This document shows, piece after piece, positions 46,801 through 59,299 of a stretch of 64,000 bases of DNA. Location of the stretch: positions 1,054,001 through 1,118,000 of the forward strand of contig SMMW01000627.1 of the NCBI GenBank assembly GCA_004794655.1, written 5' to 3'. Each line of letters begins with the position of its first letter. Position 1 is the stretch's first letter. This DNA is from Marisa cornuarietis. Lineage: Eukaryota; Mollusca; Gastropoda; Architaenioglossa; Ampullariidae. The notes under the pieces are model-generated. The model worked only from the letters and a program-made list of their open reading frames with translations, had not been told where the DNA came from and did no database searches. The position numbers were made by a program, and so were the translations under genes.

Positions 46801-49562
46801 TTTAGAAGTAGGGTAACAACAGCATGCTTCAACATAATAACAGGCAGGCATTTTGTAAAACCTTAGAGGTCTACCAGTTTTCCTTAAAATCCTAAATGCC
46901 AAATCAATTACTGAGAATTTTTTGAGGGACATTATACTGCCAGCAAAGTCTTACTCTTGTTCAAATCACAAAACAAAAGTATCTAAAGTAAGCTTTTGCT
47001 TCAAAAATGCATCCCCATCTGCTCACCCAAAATGTCTGCACTGCTTCAAAGTGTCTATTTTCTGTAGTGCGAATGAACTCACTGTAGGTAATGTCTCCTT
47101 TCTTGAATAAATCCTGGGAAAAAAACAGTTTGAAGTCTCTGAAGAAATCACAAAGTTGATCATGCTATTCCACTAAACACACATGGAAGCCCAAAGCTCT
47201 TTATGCTTCCACACTGATCAACCATAGAAGCATAGTGCTTTGTTTTCTCAAAATAACTTATTTAGACCTTCATAAAACTATTAATATGATTTATCACTGA
47301 CCAGTTAAGGTATAAAAATACTGTTTAGTGCCCAAACAAGGTTTCACAAGGTTAACATTTCACATACTGTTTAGGCAGCATTTTCACCTTAAACATAGCT
47401 GATACTCTGTCACAGTACAGTTGAGGGGAAGTGTTGTGTGACTCTGCTGCTTGTTGAATCTGCCAAAGACGGTGAGACACAGTAGAACAAATTTTATCTT
47501 GTAGTGATCGCCCTTTCAGGCAAAATGCCTACTTGAGGTCACCATATTTTGGCCATTTTTGAAAACAATATAGTAAAATAATTTTGTCACAAAAATATAG
47601 CTTCAAATAAGCTTTCAGTAAAAATATAACAGACATGAACTGTTTTTGCCTTAACCCAGTATCATGATGTTTTTCTTTTTGGAAAATTCACACATAGTTC
47701 ACCTGAAACTGCGGTTCAAAAATGTATTTCTGAAAGGGCTAGAGTGAAAATTTAGTATTATGTAAAACAAAATTCCAATTATTAAATGTAAACTGTAATC
47801 ATCCTAACATGAATGAAAAGCATACAGAATGAGGGGAAACACGAGTTACTTAATGACTTTGGTACACTAAGCCATCAGAAAACATCAGAAAAGTCTGTTT
47901 TACACAACAGATGACAAAAGTTTTAATTTAAAAGCCTTAGACGTGAAATCAGAATACACTAAGTTGTGCAGCATGCAACGCCTTTAAAAAACAAGCGAAC
48001 AGACTTATACCATTAAAGATTCAGTCTAACTTTACGAAAAGCTGTGACTTAAATATTCAGTATATATATATATACTGTACATTCTGCACTTGTGACTTTC
48101 AGGCTGAATTTAATAATAATAATAATAATAAATAAAGATTTTATAGCGCATATTCACACTCATAGAGAGCATGCTCTTAGCGCTTAAAACAAGGAAGAGA
48201 CATGGACTAAATGGATAGAACATGAGGGACATAAGAATAAATGACAATACTGACGACAAACAGAAAACAAAGATGGAAAACACAAAAAGACACCAAGTAA
48301 CAGAACATAGAAAATATAGCAATTCTGCAGAGAAAGATGGGTAGAAAATTAGCAAGAGCAGAAGGAGGAGGGTAAGAAGGACTAACATTGTGTGGACTGT
48401 GTTAGGAGTAATCCTCAAGGAAGAGGTGCGATTTCAGTGCAGATTTGAAGGATTCATTTGTATTCACATTAAGTACAGCAAGCAAACAAAAAAAAGAACT
48501 AAATTCATAGAACTGCTCTTAAAATATTGAAAAGCAGTCCAGATTCTGATATCATCACTTTGCCTCCACAAAGAAAACAAAATGTTGAACAATGATATCA
48601 TTTTATTTGTTACAGGTAATTGCTACCATAGCAAAGTATTTAAAAAAATTGTCCTTTTAATGTAATATAGCATAGAAAAGTCAAAATCAATTAGTAAAGG
48701 TCCATATACTCCAGACTTGCAAGAGTTTAACCTTTAGGCCATGTTCGTCAGTTCCAACAGAAAACAGCACCTGTTGTCCCTTCAATCGTTGCCATCGGCA
48801 GGCTGCATCAGCTAACACAACTGTGTATAAATGGCCAATATGTGGCGCTGAAACAAATGAAAAAAGTCTTCAACAAAATGTGTCTGAGGGGGACAAATTA
48901 ATCGCACAATGTATGCAAATCAAGTTTGATAGAATTTGATAAATACAGTTTGCAGATTCTGTCAGCTACACATATGCAAACTTTTCAAATAATATGATAC
49001 TTAAAAACTCATTTAAATTAGAGATAATAGTGGTATTTTCTCATTTTACAACACAAATATCATTTAGGAAACATTATTATCTAAATATCCAGATTTATGT
49101 TATTTTTGTAATGGTTATACCATATATAATGATTATTGGAATTTATTAACTTTTCCAACCACAAATAATCACTTCTGATATTGTGTGAATCTAGAGAAAA
49201 ATCCACATGCACCACTGAAACTTGCTGCACGCTGTGACATATCACACATGTGTTCAGAAGCATTAAGGTAATATTAATAATAGTGTTTATATGTGGTTCC
49301 AAAATACACAAAGTTTTCTTCACTTTAATTATAACGTGATGAATCATAATGCATAAAACTCTCCATGCACTTGAATGAATCAAATGTCGTTACCAGAATT
49401 GACGTAAAAGATAGGGGTCGTTATCAGAGATGGAGTGCCGTCATCCCGTGATGACTTTACACCCGTGGTAGCAGTTCTTTTTAGCAACTGAAGGCAGCAA
49501 TATGGTTTTCGCAGCTGCTGACGCTTCCAGAACAGACGATGTTGCTGCATGTATCTCAACAT
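40878..49562 (-). CDS. MARS2: Mitochondrial methionyl-tRNA synthetase, 12 exons, complete
   Basis: Exons in transcript order: 49562-49394, 48847-48732, 47459-47388, 47113-47027, 45727-45599, 44619-44514, 44145-44018, 43255-43140, 42922-42823, 42418-42307, 41740-41546 and 41233-40878. All phases agree and the product is 561 aa (human MARS2 is 593). The first ~40 residues are Arg/Lys/Gln-rich with no acidic residue, as in a mitochondrial targeting sequence. Class I signatures are APHIGH (HIGH motif, residues 59-62), [62 protein letters not shown] and [13 protein letters not shown] (KMSKS at 341-345). The KMSKS box is split by the exon 9/10 junction. The anticodon-binding domain ends [18 protein letters not shown]. 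The enzyme charges mitochondrial tRNA-Met. The final ~35 residues diverge from human. Start ATG 49562-49560 is the first in the frame. Confidence 0.95.
41205..41340. repeat. Tandem duplication of the MARS2 exon 12 acceptor, ~68-nt unit
   Basis: GTTGTCATACAGCAAACCAA plus TTTGGTCTG..AAAAAAAGCACAATAAATACAATAAT is repeated directly as GTTGTCACAGAGCAAACCAA and the same continuation. The inner copy (41,205-41,272) contains the used acceptor; the outer one repeats it upstream in transcript order. Confidence 0.85.
45245..45433. mobile_element. Short hAT-type MITE with 8-bp target-site duplication
   Basis: ATCTATTA at 45245-45252 and 45426-45433 flanks a 173-bp element (45253-45425). Its ends are imperfect inverted repeats: CCGCGGTTCTCAACCT and the reverse complement of AGGTTGAGAAACGCTG. 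TTCTCAACC-type termini and 8-bp duplications are typical of hAT elements. The G-rich interior has no ORF. It lies in MARS2 intron 5. Confidence 0.85.
45757..46835 (-). mobile_element. CR1/Rex1-like LINE, decayed RT plus 3' end
   Basis: Reading the minus strand: homology to the fragment at 128-565 (near 46,735-46,835), then [20 protein letters not shown] leading into DLSAAFD (RT motif A), then [20 protein letters not shown] followed by SELL, and [30 protein letters not shown] 3' UTR with GCTTTGAGCTTACATCG and a TTATTGTTGTTG tail at about 45,757-45,780 follows. Many frame breaks and a deleted YADD region show it is inactive. It lies in MARS2 intron 4 in the gene's orientation. Confidence 0.8.
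48110..48460 (-). mobile_element. CR1/Rex1-like LINE 3' end, copy C
   Basis: Very similar to 6418-6850: a (TTA)n tail, ATATGCGCTATAAAATC, GAGCATGCTCTC and AAGCGCTAAG, then the 3' UTR and the end of the RT frame (SNLQICTEI-like region near 48,430). It lies in MARS2 intron 2 in the gene's orientation. Confidence 0.75.
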
Positions 49563-50851
49563 CAACTTTGGTCTGTTTCACAAGACACAACATCTGACTT
49601 TCATTCTGTTGAAATGCTCAATAAACAATATTCTAGTATTCATAAACACAATCATTTATAGCTCTTTATTAACATTTTGGCAAATAAAAGTTTTGATTCG
49701 TAAGATCGTTTCATTAATCAAAACTAATCTCTACCAGACTGTTTATTACGATGCACATACACAACAACATTGAAGGTGGCCATTTTGAACGGGAGGCTAC
49801 TCTAAGTGGATTTAGGAGTTAATTATTTCAGTCGAGAAAAGATTCACTGATTACAAACATTCTTCCAATATTTATAGAGTCTAAAACAATCCACCAAATT
49901 TAATAACGATTAGCATTACATTCTTGGGTACAGCTTTGGGGGGGTGGGGGTGGGCAACGTGACGGCCATAACAGAAATGGCTCGCGGCATTTGTCGTCTG
50001 CTCGCTCCACTCATTGCCCAATTGTACCTAATAAACTAACCCTAATCCTAACCCTACCCCAAACCCTAACCCCAAACCTCTGACAAAATAACATAGACGT
50101 CACGTTGTTCCCCTATATCAAATTTCTGGCCATTCTGGTGTTTGCTATGTTTACTTTTCCCCAAAAAAATCAACATTGTATACATTGTACAAGGCTACAT
50201 ATGTAGTTAGACGATATGTCCCTATATACATCCGTGAATCTGTGAATCGTTTATTAAATACTAAATTTTAGTCTTGTGCACAGATTCTAGACAACTTCGG
50301 GAATTGAAATGGTAAAGAAGGCGTCGGAGATCTGACCTAACATCAAAATCCTAACTGTAAAGTCAGGGATTGTGTTGGCAAGCCCTGAAATTCTGTGCGC
50401 ACAATGTTTGTCAACATATGTGGTGTTTGTCATACAAAGAAAGAATTAAAGAACGAAAAACTAAACAACCCACGTAAACGGTTTGTGAATAGTGAGGAAA
50501 TGTGTTCGTACAACAAGTGAGCTTGATTTAAAAAGAAAAACTGAATGTAAAGGTACTAACCAGGATGGAGCTAAAAAAACTTGCAGATGATACAATTATT
50601 TACCGATTTCTCCAAGTAATGTGTGAAGTATTATGCCGAAGAATATCTTCTATACATGCTTCTGCTATTGCAAGTTGCACTACAAGTTCCACCAACTTTT
50701 TTCCACAGGATTCTGCATCGTTTCTTGAACTATATTCAACCAAAATTTTACTTGCTTCAACAGTCATAAATTCTACGACATGATACCTCGATTATCGCTG
50801 ACAGACTCCTGAAAATGTAGAACTACGCTGCACGTCTAGATGGTAAGCACG

Positions 50852-50853
<2 letters not shown>
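49563..50853. other. MARS2 5' flank; degenerate telomere-like tract
   Basis: Presumed MARS2 promoter and then unassigned AT-rich DNA. At about 50,036-50,078 there is a degenerate CCCTAA-type tract (CTAACCCTAATCCTAACCCT and similar). Confidence 0.45.

Positions 50854-50913
<60 letters not shown>
50854..50913. repeat. (ATC)20 microsatellite
   Basis: Twenty uninterrupted ATC units. Confidence 0.98.
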
Positions 50914-51217
50914 TGCAGCTGTAAGTAAATAGCTCCAGTCTGTACTTCCTTGTCAATTTATTTGCCCGGCCGCTAAACTGGCGCCACGCGTGACTCTATG
51001 GAAGATGCCCGTTAGGACTAAACTGTTTGCTTGATGATGGACCGATATGTTTTTTAACACGAAATAACGGGTGTCATTACATGATCTACCCCATAGCAAC
51101 CTTCACTATACATCAGTAAAAGATCTTTTCAGAGATCTTTTCAGGAGATCGCAAACATACGAAACTTTTAGCAGGTACACTCCGCTTGGATTTCTCTGGG
51201 ATCTCGTAATAACGTAT

Positions 51218-51601
51218 TACCGTAAATTTCGGTCTACTGAGCGCACCTGTTCATAAGGCTCAGCCACTAAATTTTTTTAAAATCTCTACTTTTTCACAGA
51301 CAAACCGCACCTGTATATAAGCCGCAAATATACACAACAAATTGGCATTTCATCTAGTTTTTGGCATTATGAGGGTGTGTGCTTTAGAAACTGATCTGAA
51401 TGCTTTAATTGTATGCGTCATTGATTTGAAATGTAAACAGTTAACACTGTAACATGGAGCTCAATGAAAAATTAATCGGAATCTGAAAAATCTGAAAAAG
51501 TCCGCAAACAAGCCGCATCGCTGTTTAGACCGCAAGGTTTAAAGCTTGTTGGTGGTAGGGGGGGGGAAGGAGTCGTGGCTTTTAATCCGAAATGTACGGT
51601 A
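51218..51601. mobile_element. MITE-like element with TACCGTAMATTTCGG termini
   Basis: The left end TACCGTAAATTTCGGTCTAC matches the reverse complement of the right end (CCGAAATGTACGGTA). Internal GCGCACC/AAGCCGCA-type phrases repeat in both halves. It is 384 bp, with no ORF and no clear target duplication. Confidence 0.65.
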
Positions 51602-52069
51602 CTCTAATTATCTTACAAAATAAAGTGAAGAAGGAGAAGAAGAAAGTATTTCAAGTTTGGTTCTTTTTAACTACGCGTAGGGTGTCACGGACACCCTTAA
51701 TGAAACACACTCGGGACACGTGTGCATTCGTTCAATAACAGCAACACGATTGCCCTTTCAGCGGCCCAGGTCGTAATGTGTTAGTTTCCTGGAAAAAGAA
51801 CTTTTTAAAGGACAACATAAAACACACCCTTCTATCGTCCGTCTACGTTGAAAACACACGTGAAACATACACCAAGCACACAGGTGGTAAAATACAAATA
51901 CAGCCAAGAACTATAAGCTACAATGTCATAAATTGCCAATGGCATCATTCATCCATTGACTGGTACCAGCAGGTGAACGGTAACAAAGGTCCACCAATAT
52001 TGGCTTTCTGGGAAAACAACTGGATAGACTTAAGCGAGTGACAAGGCTCATTACTTAGGCTTGTGTCTT

Positions 52070-52660
52070 GAGAGGTGGGCTAGCATGTCATGCATGGAAT
52101 GACCAGTGTTTGTTTTCAAGCCAGTTCTTCACCTTGGTGTCGAACATCCTCCAAGATACCCTGAAGGATGGACTCAGGGAATGTCGTGTCAGGGCATATG
52201 GCTGAACCAGACAAACACGTGCCGCTTCTCTGTTGCAAGAAGGGTTCCGGGTGGTCTACTAGTACACTTCCCACAATGTCGCTGGTTTTGCGTTCCATGT
52301 AAGAGCAGCCTCTACAAACACTTGCTCTCGAATATTCTCCTGTCCGTATAGACAAGCAGTGTCCACGTCTCACATCCGTACAACAGGATTAAAACTACGA
52401 GGGGCGTGTACAGTTTGTGCTTGATGGTAAACCTGATGTGTTGTGCGCCAGATCTTGTCCAGCCTCTCCAGCTTGGCCATAGTCGTTGTTACTGACATGA
52501 TCTTGATGCGGATGACTGATGGAACTGCCAACTTTGGAAAAGTTGGCTTTCAAAGCGGTTCACTCCCTTGAGCTGTACTCTGTAGTCTGATGGTAAGGTC
52601 TTGCTCTTCGCTGTTGGTTCCTACCACCAAATCTATGTGGTCTGCAAAACATAGGTTGTA
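52070..52660 (-). mobile_element. Decayed LINE RT C-terminal fragment
   Basis: Read on the minus strand with several frame changes, it contains LCFADHIDLVVG (RT ADD box, mutated), TTTMAKLERLDKIW and RHDTTFPESILQGILEDVRHQ, which correspond to the FADDIDL, ATTAMAKLxxIW and [19 protein letters not shown] motifs of a common invertebrate LINE type. It is heavily mutated and inactive. Confidence 0.65.
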
Positions 52661-53284
52661 TATATATAATGGAGGTATGGTAGTCGTATTAACGGGCTTT
52701 TTTTAATTGCACGATGTTTTCTAAACAAAACATAAAATACACTTAAGGCAAAACTAGGTTTTCGACCCTCACAGGGCTGAATCAAAATTATAATTACTCT
52801 TAGTTTCAACCTAAATAATGTCTTGAACAGAACAGGATGGTGAATTCAATAGCATTTATATATAAGCAACACTTCATTCAATCCGTAGATATGTAAATAT
52901 GGGTCAGGTCCTGGCCTGAACATCCTTCCTTCCAACCGATAATAGTCATTAATATGCAATCGTGTGCAGCAAGAGGTCAGAGATGGGCCTGAGCGTCCTT
53001 TGCATCTAGATTGTTCAGAAGTTAATTCTATTTACAGTAAAGCACAAGGTAACTAAAACATGGAATCGAACTTCCCTTTCCAAAGACATCAGTGGAGTAT
53101 GAAAAGTGAAGTAGAGTCACGAGGTGTTGATGAAAGTCACCGAATAAAGATCTCTTGTAGGTGTTTGCAGGCAACATTGGTGAATGTGACGGTGATCTCT
53201 GGGGTCACGGAAGGTCATATCCTCTGACGAAACAAAAGCTCATCACAAGACCTAGAGAGATGGTCGGAACAGGTGTCATGAAAT

Positions 53285-53542
53285 AACCACGGACTTGTAT
53301 TACTGGACTGCTTGCAGACGATTTTTTTCAGTGAAGTCATAGAACGAGGCTGGTTACAAACAGCTTCTGGTTTAGTCACGTTTCTGTTGAACTACTAGAA
53401 CGAGGCTGGTGTATAAGAAGCTTCCGGTTTATTCACATTCATTGTTAAGGCTCGCCGAGACTAACAGCGGAGAACTTCGCAAGAGGCTCAGCGTTGGTCT
53501 CGGCAGACAGACAGCAATCCACCTATACACGTCCGTGATATA
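53285..53542 (+). mobile_element. MITE-like repeat, copy 2
   Basis: ACCACGGACTTGTATTACTG to CACGTCCGTGATAT; same family as 32,766-33,022. Inverted ends are CACGGACTTGTAT and the reverse of ATACACGTCCGTG. It has no coding capacity. Confidence 0.7.
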
Positions 53543-54701
53543 ACGTTGGCGAAACATAGCGGGGGGGGGGGGACACACGACAACCCGCTGTCCAAGGCTC
53601 GCAGGTACACGTCAGTCGGGAGCATACCGGTGGATCCAATTGCAGTCCAGAAAAACCTGTAATTCGGGCGATTTACTGCTTAGTTCTGCGTCCCTTAAAT
53701 TACACTCATCCCTCACGAGATCTCGCTTCAGCGTAAAGCTAATGATCACATCATTAAACGAATAATAATCTGTTTACAAGGCGCCAATGAAAAGATAACC
53801 TTACAATTAACACAAATTTTCATCACAGAACTACATATAAACTACAGATTCGTATTCATCCATCCCTAGGTAATAATACAGAACAGGTTTTACCTCGTAT
53901 AGACGAGGTCACACACAGCAGGAGTGATTCTGAGGCCGGGGCGGTACAGGTTCCACAAGCAGGACGATCGACCTCTGAATGCTCGGCAGTTCAGAGATTT
54001 TCCCATTTCCGTACTTAGTAAACACACTGGCCACTCGAAGCTCGAGAATGTTCTTTTTAATCCTGTGTACACTCCTATGGCAGTACGGTCCTTGCCTTCT
54101 TATTTAAGACGCATAGAACATGACATGTATGGGTCTGACAAGAACTGGTCCATTACAAAGGGCATGGAAAACCCGAAGTTATCAGGTCGGGAGATGAAAG
54201 CATCATGAGATCAAAATGTTTCCATAAATTGAATCGCCCATTCATCGTCAGTAACTTTTTTTGGGAGGAGGGGGGTTGTCAGATGTATGTATATCTTTTA
54301 AACTCGGGCACAAGTTTCTTTCTTTCCAAAATAATTTCGGGGTTATTAATTTACCTTGTAAAACTCTCTGCTTCGCCTGGCTAAAACTCTTCATTTTCTC
54401 TTTGATTAGCTCCTGAGATACAATCTTCCCTCCTCAAACTGAAAAAGATTTTGCACAGATGTTTTTCACCAACATCCAAGCAAACACGAGTTGGCAAGCT
54501 TCTTTGCTGACGTACCCTCATGCACACCCCCTTCAGGCCTGCTCTACATGCCTGGTTTCTTTCTGAGACTGCCTGTTGAAATTCTTTTTTTTTTCATGTA
54601 CCCTGTTGCTGACTGAAGGCGCTCATAGAATACAAACTTTCTTCTTTCATTTTTTATGCACCTTGTGTTCTATTTCTGGAATCAAGAGCGAGAGAGAGAG
54701 A

Positions 54702-54757
<56 letters not shown>

Positions 54758-56646
54758 GACACAGACAAAGAAACAGAAAAGAGACTGAGAGAGAGAGAGA
54801 AAAAAAAAAGAAGCGGAATGGAGTGACAGATTGAAGGAAGGAATGGACGGAGGTCAGATTGAAAGACACACGCGCTGTCAAGACCACCTTCTCACCTGCC
54901 GAGGGCTTCATCCACGCCATGTTTTCTCTAAAGCTCTTAAAACGTACAGATTTGTTGCAGAGTGTGTAGATTTTGTTGTTGCCTGTATATGTTTCTGTCA
55001 ATAGCAGGATGAACTCATTTGTAAGCCCGATGGAACAACGGAATCAATTTTCTTCTCGCGTAGAGAAGCATGTAAGAAAAGAGCTAAATTATGCCTGAGT
55101 GTGTTTAAATATAACTCTGTCGTCTCTCCTGCTTTATATGTCACTCCCGACTTAAAAAAAGAGACCTTTTCCTCACCGAGTCGAAGACTCCCAGAAACGC
55201 CCGTAATCATGCAGACATCGGAAGGGGCTGGAAAATTGCCTAGGAAACCCTGAGATAAATAAAACTCGACTTTTCACTTTCTTTAAAAGTTGTAGATGTG
55301 GGAAAGGGTGGGAAAAGAGCAGCTGATGAAGCTTAACGGTAAACTGGTGAGCTCTGTTCAACAGTCGCTTTTTATGACACACGTGACTTAATGTGACAGT
55401 GATTTCTGGATTTATGCAACTAACAGCGCTAAATTTATGAAACACATATATTTGTTTGACATTTGTGTCAAAGACTTAGAAAGAGTCCGCAAGTATTTAT
55501 CAAACACATGCAGCCCCACAGAGCCCTGAATCCAAAATTAGGAGACACGATAATTGTCTGCTTTCTCTTTCCGACCTTGTATCGATGCCCCACTCATAGA
55601 GACAATCAACCCGCACCATCATGTCTTCATCGAGCTTTTTGGATTAACCCATGCACCCGGTTTCTATGGCCGCGCATCGCTGTTAGAGGCTGGCCCTGGC
55701 CTTCAGCAAGTTAATGACCTCAATGGTAAAGCCGTTAGTCAATCACTGGATACAGGGCTAGTCTGCCGGAGACTGGCTTAAATCAATGGCGTCAGCTCTG
55801 TAGGCGATCGAATGACAACTTTGTCTGAAGCAGCCTTCCATGGCCGAGCTGCCCAAGTCAGCAAATGGAATTTTGTTGAAAGCATCACATGGCCCCATGA
55901 GCAAAATTTCGACGACGATGCTTCTGGACTATGTTTCTTACAGAAGCAGGCGCTGTAATCGTAGCTTCGTCCCTAGTTTTAGGTGTTTTTCTCTAACCTA
56001 GTCAACAATAGACATTCTATATAATTAAACAACTCCTGTCTACATACATAAGGCGATTATTGGATGTTGTTTCTAGACGGTTCTGGAAAGTCCTTTGAGA
56101 AAAGTACGGAATCCTAAATGATCAGCCCTGTCTTTGAGATGCAGGTCTAAAGAAGACCCCACAACAGCCTTAAATATTTTTCTTACCCACAAGAGACAGC
56201 TGGGCAGTGACTGAGACAACACTCCTGAACCGGCACTGTTCCGGCCAGAAAACAGCCCTAAAACAACAGTTCTGACAAGAGGACAGATATGCAAAGTGCG
56301 ATATCTCTGATCAGACAGCACCGAAACGACTAGACAGAACATACAAATGTGTGTGGTTGTGAGAAGGTCAGTAGCTACTTTAAATTTGCAGATAAGGTTT
56401 GCAGCATTCTGAAGCACAGCCATGAATCTACAGTAAAATGTGCTTGTGAAATTCCAGCCATAAGCTGCAGAAATTGTGGAAATAATCTGTATCTGAACAC
56501 TTGATTTACAGCGGAGTTTGATCTTTTAAGCGCTTTGTTGACTGAGAAGACCTCGCAACTGTCGTCATTTCCGATGGGGAGGGGAGGGAGCAGCATCTAT
56601 CTTACCCTAACAATGTGTGATCAAATGTCCTTTTAAACGTTAAAAG
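53543..56646. other. Gene-poor region, nothing coding recognised
   Basis: Only short frames without recognisable domains (for example 53,924-54,208 and 55,463-55,781). It includes an (AG)n/(AC)n microsatellite at 54,690-54,755. Confidence 0.45.
54690..54755. repeat. (AG)n(AC)n microsatellite
   Basis: A short AG run followed by about 26 AC units. Confidence 0.95.
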
Positions 56647-56647
56647 T

Positions 56648-57055
56648 TGAGAAAAAAGACCTTCTAACAGTCTTATGTACAGTTCAACGTTTTTGTCTAA
56701 TTATAAACATTGCTGGAGACGTGAGATTTTTTTTTGCCTTTTTATTACCGTGGACTGGTCACCATGAGCAGTGTCCAGACCCCGCAGACACTACTTCACA
56801 TTTCTTTATCCCAGGGTTCATTTGTCACCGTTTTCTAACTACGGTTCCAGTGGAGGCTTTATAATTTTGGAAACAAGATGCTCGTCCTTGAGTTCCCCAT
56901 GTTGCCCCAAGGCAAAGACTCGCTTCACAGCTACTGCCCATGGTGACTAGTCCACGGTAATAAAAAGGCAAAAAAGCTCACGTCTCGAGCAATGTTTATA
57001 ATTAGACGAAAAGGTTGAACTGTACATAAGAGTTTAGAAGGTCCTTTTTCTTCGG
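56648..57055. mobile_element. Foldback MITE with ~125-bp inverted arms
   Basis: The left arm (about 56,648-56,775), with landmarks GACCTTCTAA, CTTATGTACAGTTCAAC and CTTTTTATTACCGTGGACT, is the inverse of 56,937-57,055. The spacer is about 160 nt. No ORF is present. Confidence 0.8.
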
Positions 57056-57211
57056 AAACAAGACGAGCTCCTCGAGTTCCATTTTACCCTGGGGGGAAAC
57101 GTATTTACTCTCGCTTCATAACCACGGTCCCTGATGAAGTGTAATGATGTACAATAGTTTTTATTTTCTGGAGTGTCTATGTCTTAGTGATTGTGAAGAC
57201 TTGGACATACT

Positions 57212-57795
57212 ATGCAAATACAGTAGGACCTCTACATACAAGTTTAATCCGTTCCACAACCGAGCTCGTATGTTAAAAAAATATCGTATATTAAAACTAT
57301 TTTTCCCATATAAAATAAAGGAAATAGGACTAATGCGTTGAAATCCTCCCACAACAACACCATTTATATGTAAATACGGTATAATATACAGTTCTGTATA
57401 GTAAATGTTAATGGCACAACAATATAAATAATATAGATAATAAAATAATAAAGAATGTGTTATATTTATCAATCTTATCTTGGAGAAGACGAAGACTGTT
57501 GATAACGGAGGTAGACAAATGGCGAGGGAGGAGAGAGGGAGCCGGAGAGCAGACGGATGCTGAGTGAATCAGCTGATGAGACAACATTATTTACACTGTT
57601 TTTAACTTGAAAAATTTAGATTTTCACTAAGACTACATTCTTTTTTATGTCTGTAGGCTACGACATAATGACTCGAGCTCGTATATCGAATTTCCGCTCG
57701 TAAGTAAGAACAAAATTTCCAAGAAGTTTTGGCTCGCATCTTGATTTACTCGTATATTGGTTCCCTCATATATAGAGGTCTTACTGTATGCAAAT
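57212..57795. mobile_element. DNA transposon remnant with 8-bp direct repeats
   Basis: ATGCAAAT at 57212-57219 and 57788-57795 flanks 57220-57787. The termini are ACAGTAGGACCTCTACATA and the reverse complement of TATATAGAGGTCTTACTGT. Inside, CGAGCTCGTAT phrases recur in both orientations. TA also lies next to CAGTA at each end, so the target duplication is either the 8-bp word or TA. Confidence 0.75.
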
Positions 57796-57979
57796 CCACA
57801 CCGCTTATCCGATATTAACTAAATTTATGTAGGAGTATTCTTTTTGTCTGAGGGAATTTCATAGACTATGTTTGATTTGTGCATCTTGCTCCATAAATTT
57901 TGACCATGATTTTGACAACACTGATATCGACGGCTTGTTATGGGGTACTGGTGTGTGTATGTGTATATATATATATATA

Positions 57980-58050
<71 letters not shown>

Positions 58051-58779
58051 GAATGAATTTCCAGATACTAGTATTTCGTTTTCAAGCAGAAGATTACAGA
58101 CTAGGTTTTGGTTAGTAGCAAGTGATCACAGCAAATCGATGACGAGCTATAGCTATTAACCTCAGTCAGCGAAGAGAGTACAGTGTAAATCAAAATAACA
58201 AGTATTAACATATATTAATCTCGTGAGGCATCCTATAAACAGACACGTTGAACCAGCAGCAGATCTTGATCAAATGTACATCACATTCTTGGTACAAGTA
58301 AGGTTTTTGTTTTTTTACTTCCTCTCTACATTGACAACAAATTTGGGAATTACTGAATCCAACAAAAATTGTAAAGATGTAGCAGTAGATCAGATGCAAA
58401 AAAAAAAAAAAAAAATCACAGAACGGCAAATTTGAGTGCTAAAATAAAAAAAATCCAGAAGACATTAAAAAGCAAATTTTTTGCTCACCCAGACAACAGA
58501 AAAAGAGCAGCACCATGAAGGAAAGAAAGCAGACCACCACCCACATACACATGTACTCTCTCAAGCATGCACGCCATAAGCACGCACCTGCTGTGTCTTG
58601 TTTATGTTATCTCGTCCCTCTTAATTATTAGCTGACACAACCGCCGTCAGTAACAGAAATAGACGATGCTGATGTTTCATTCTTTAAAAACAGCTGACGT
58701 GGTTCTTACAGGAAGAGATTATAAACAAATAAAAGAAAAGAAAAAAGAACGACATATCGTGGCCGATGCAGATATGAAT
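57796..58779. repeat. Unassigned DNA with (TG)n(AG)n microsatellite
   Basis: (TA)n at 57,963-57,981, about 23 TG units at 57,982-58,028 and AG units to 58,049. An A17 run lies at about 58,398. Nothing coding was recognised. Confidence 0.8.
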
Positions 58780-59045
58780 TGTTAAAGGCGTACTAAAGTA
58801 CGTAGATATGTGAAGTGCAGCCCTTAGAGACATATCCCAGTATATAGATGTATTCCGGCTTGTATGACATGTTGGATATTTGTGCTGAGGACTGTGTTCT
58901 TGCTGTGTGTGACGCTGCCCTGTGACGTGGAGGAGACTACACACCCACATTTTGTCGTCATCTTATTTTGACGTCAGCGCTTTGAGCTGTCCACAGGCCA
59001 GGATATGGCGCTATACAAGCCAACATTATTATTATTATTATTATT
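58780..59045 (+). mobile_element. SINE/LINE 3' tail with (ATT)n
   Basis: CAGCGCTTTGAGCTGTCCAC...GGATATGGCGCTATACAAGC followed by (ATT)n at 59,025-59,045, the same 3' signature as the CR1/Rex1-like tails. The 5' limit is uncertain. Confidence 0.5.
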
Positions 59046-59299
59046 TGCAGCCTCGCTTACAGATTTTCAATTGGGTTGAGCAAACTGTTACCGACTACTG
59101 ACTTCATGTGTTTCTTCGTCCCTTTCGTCCTTCTACAGACATTACATTTGCATGTTACTTTGCGTGCGTGCGTCCGTGTACGTGTTTGTATTATTGTCCA
59201 GAGGTTTTTCTTGTGTGTGTGTGTGTGTGTGTGTGAGTGTGTTGGGGGGGGGGTTATTAATTTTGTTGACATATCTCTGTACCATTGTTTGTGGACATG

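Noticed and set aside
51778..52041. 87-codon + strand ORF (LVSWKKNFLKDN...)
   Set aside because: Composition looks protein-like, but I recognise no family and see no exon context; left unannotated.
53924..54208. 94-codon + strand ORF
   Set aside because: Starts with GTG, no recognisable domain, surrounded by repeat-rich gene-poor DNA.
54703..58028. CA/TG-rich ORFs (for example at 54,654-55,001 and 57,900-58,115)
   Set aside because: Open only because of dinucleotide microsatellites.
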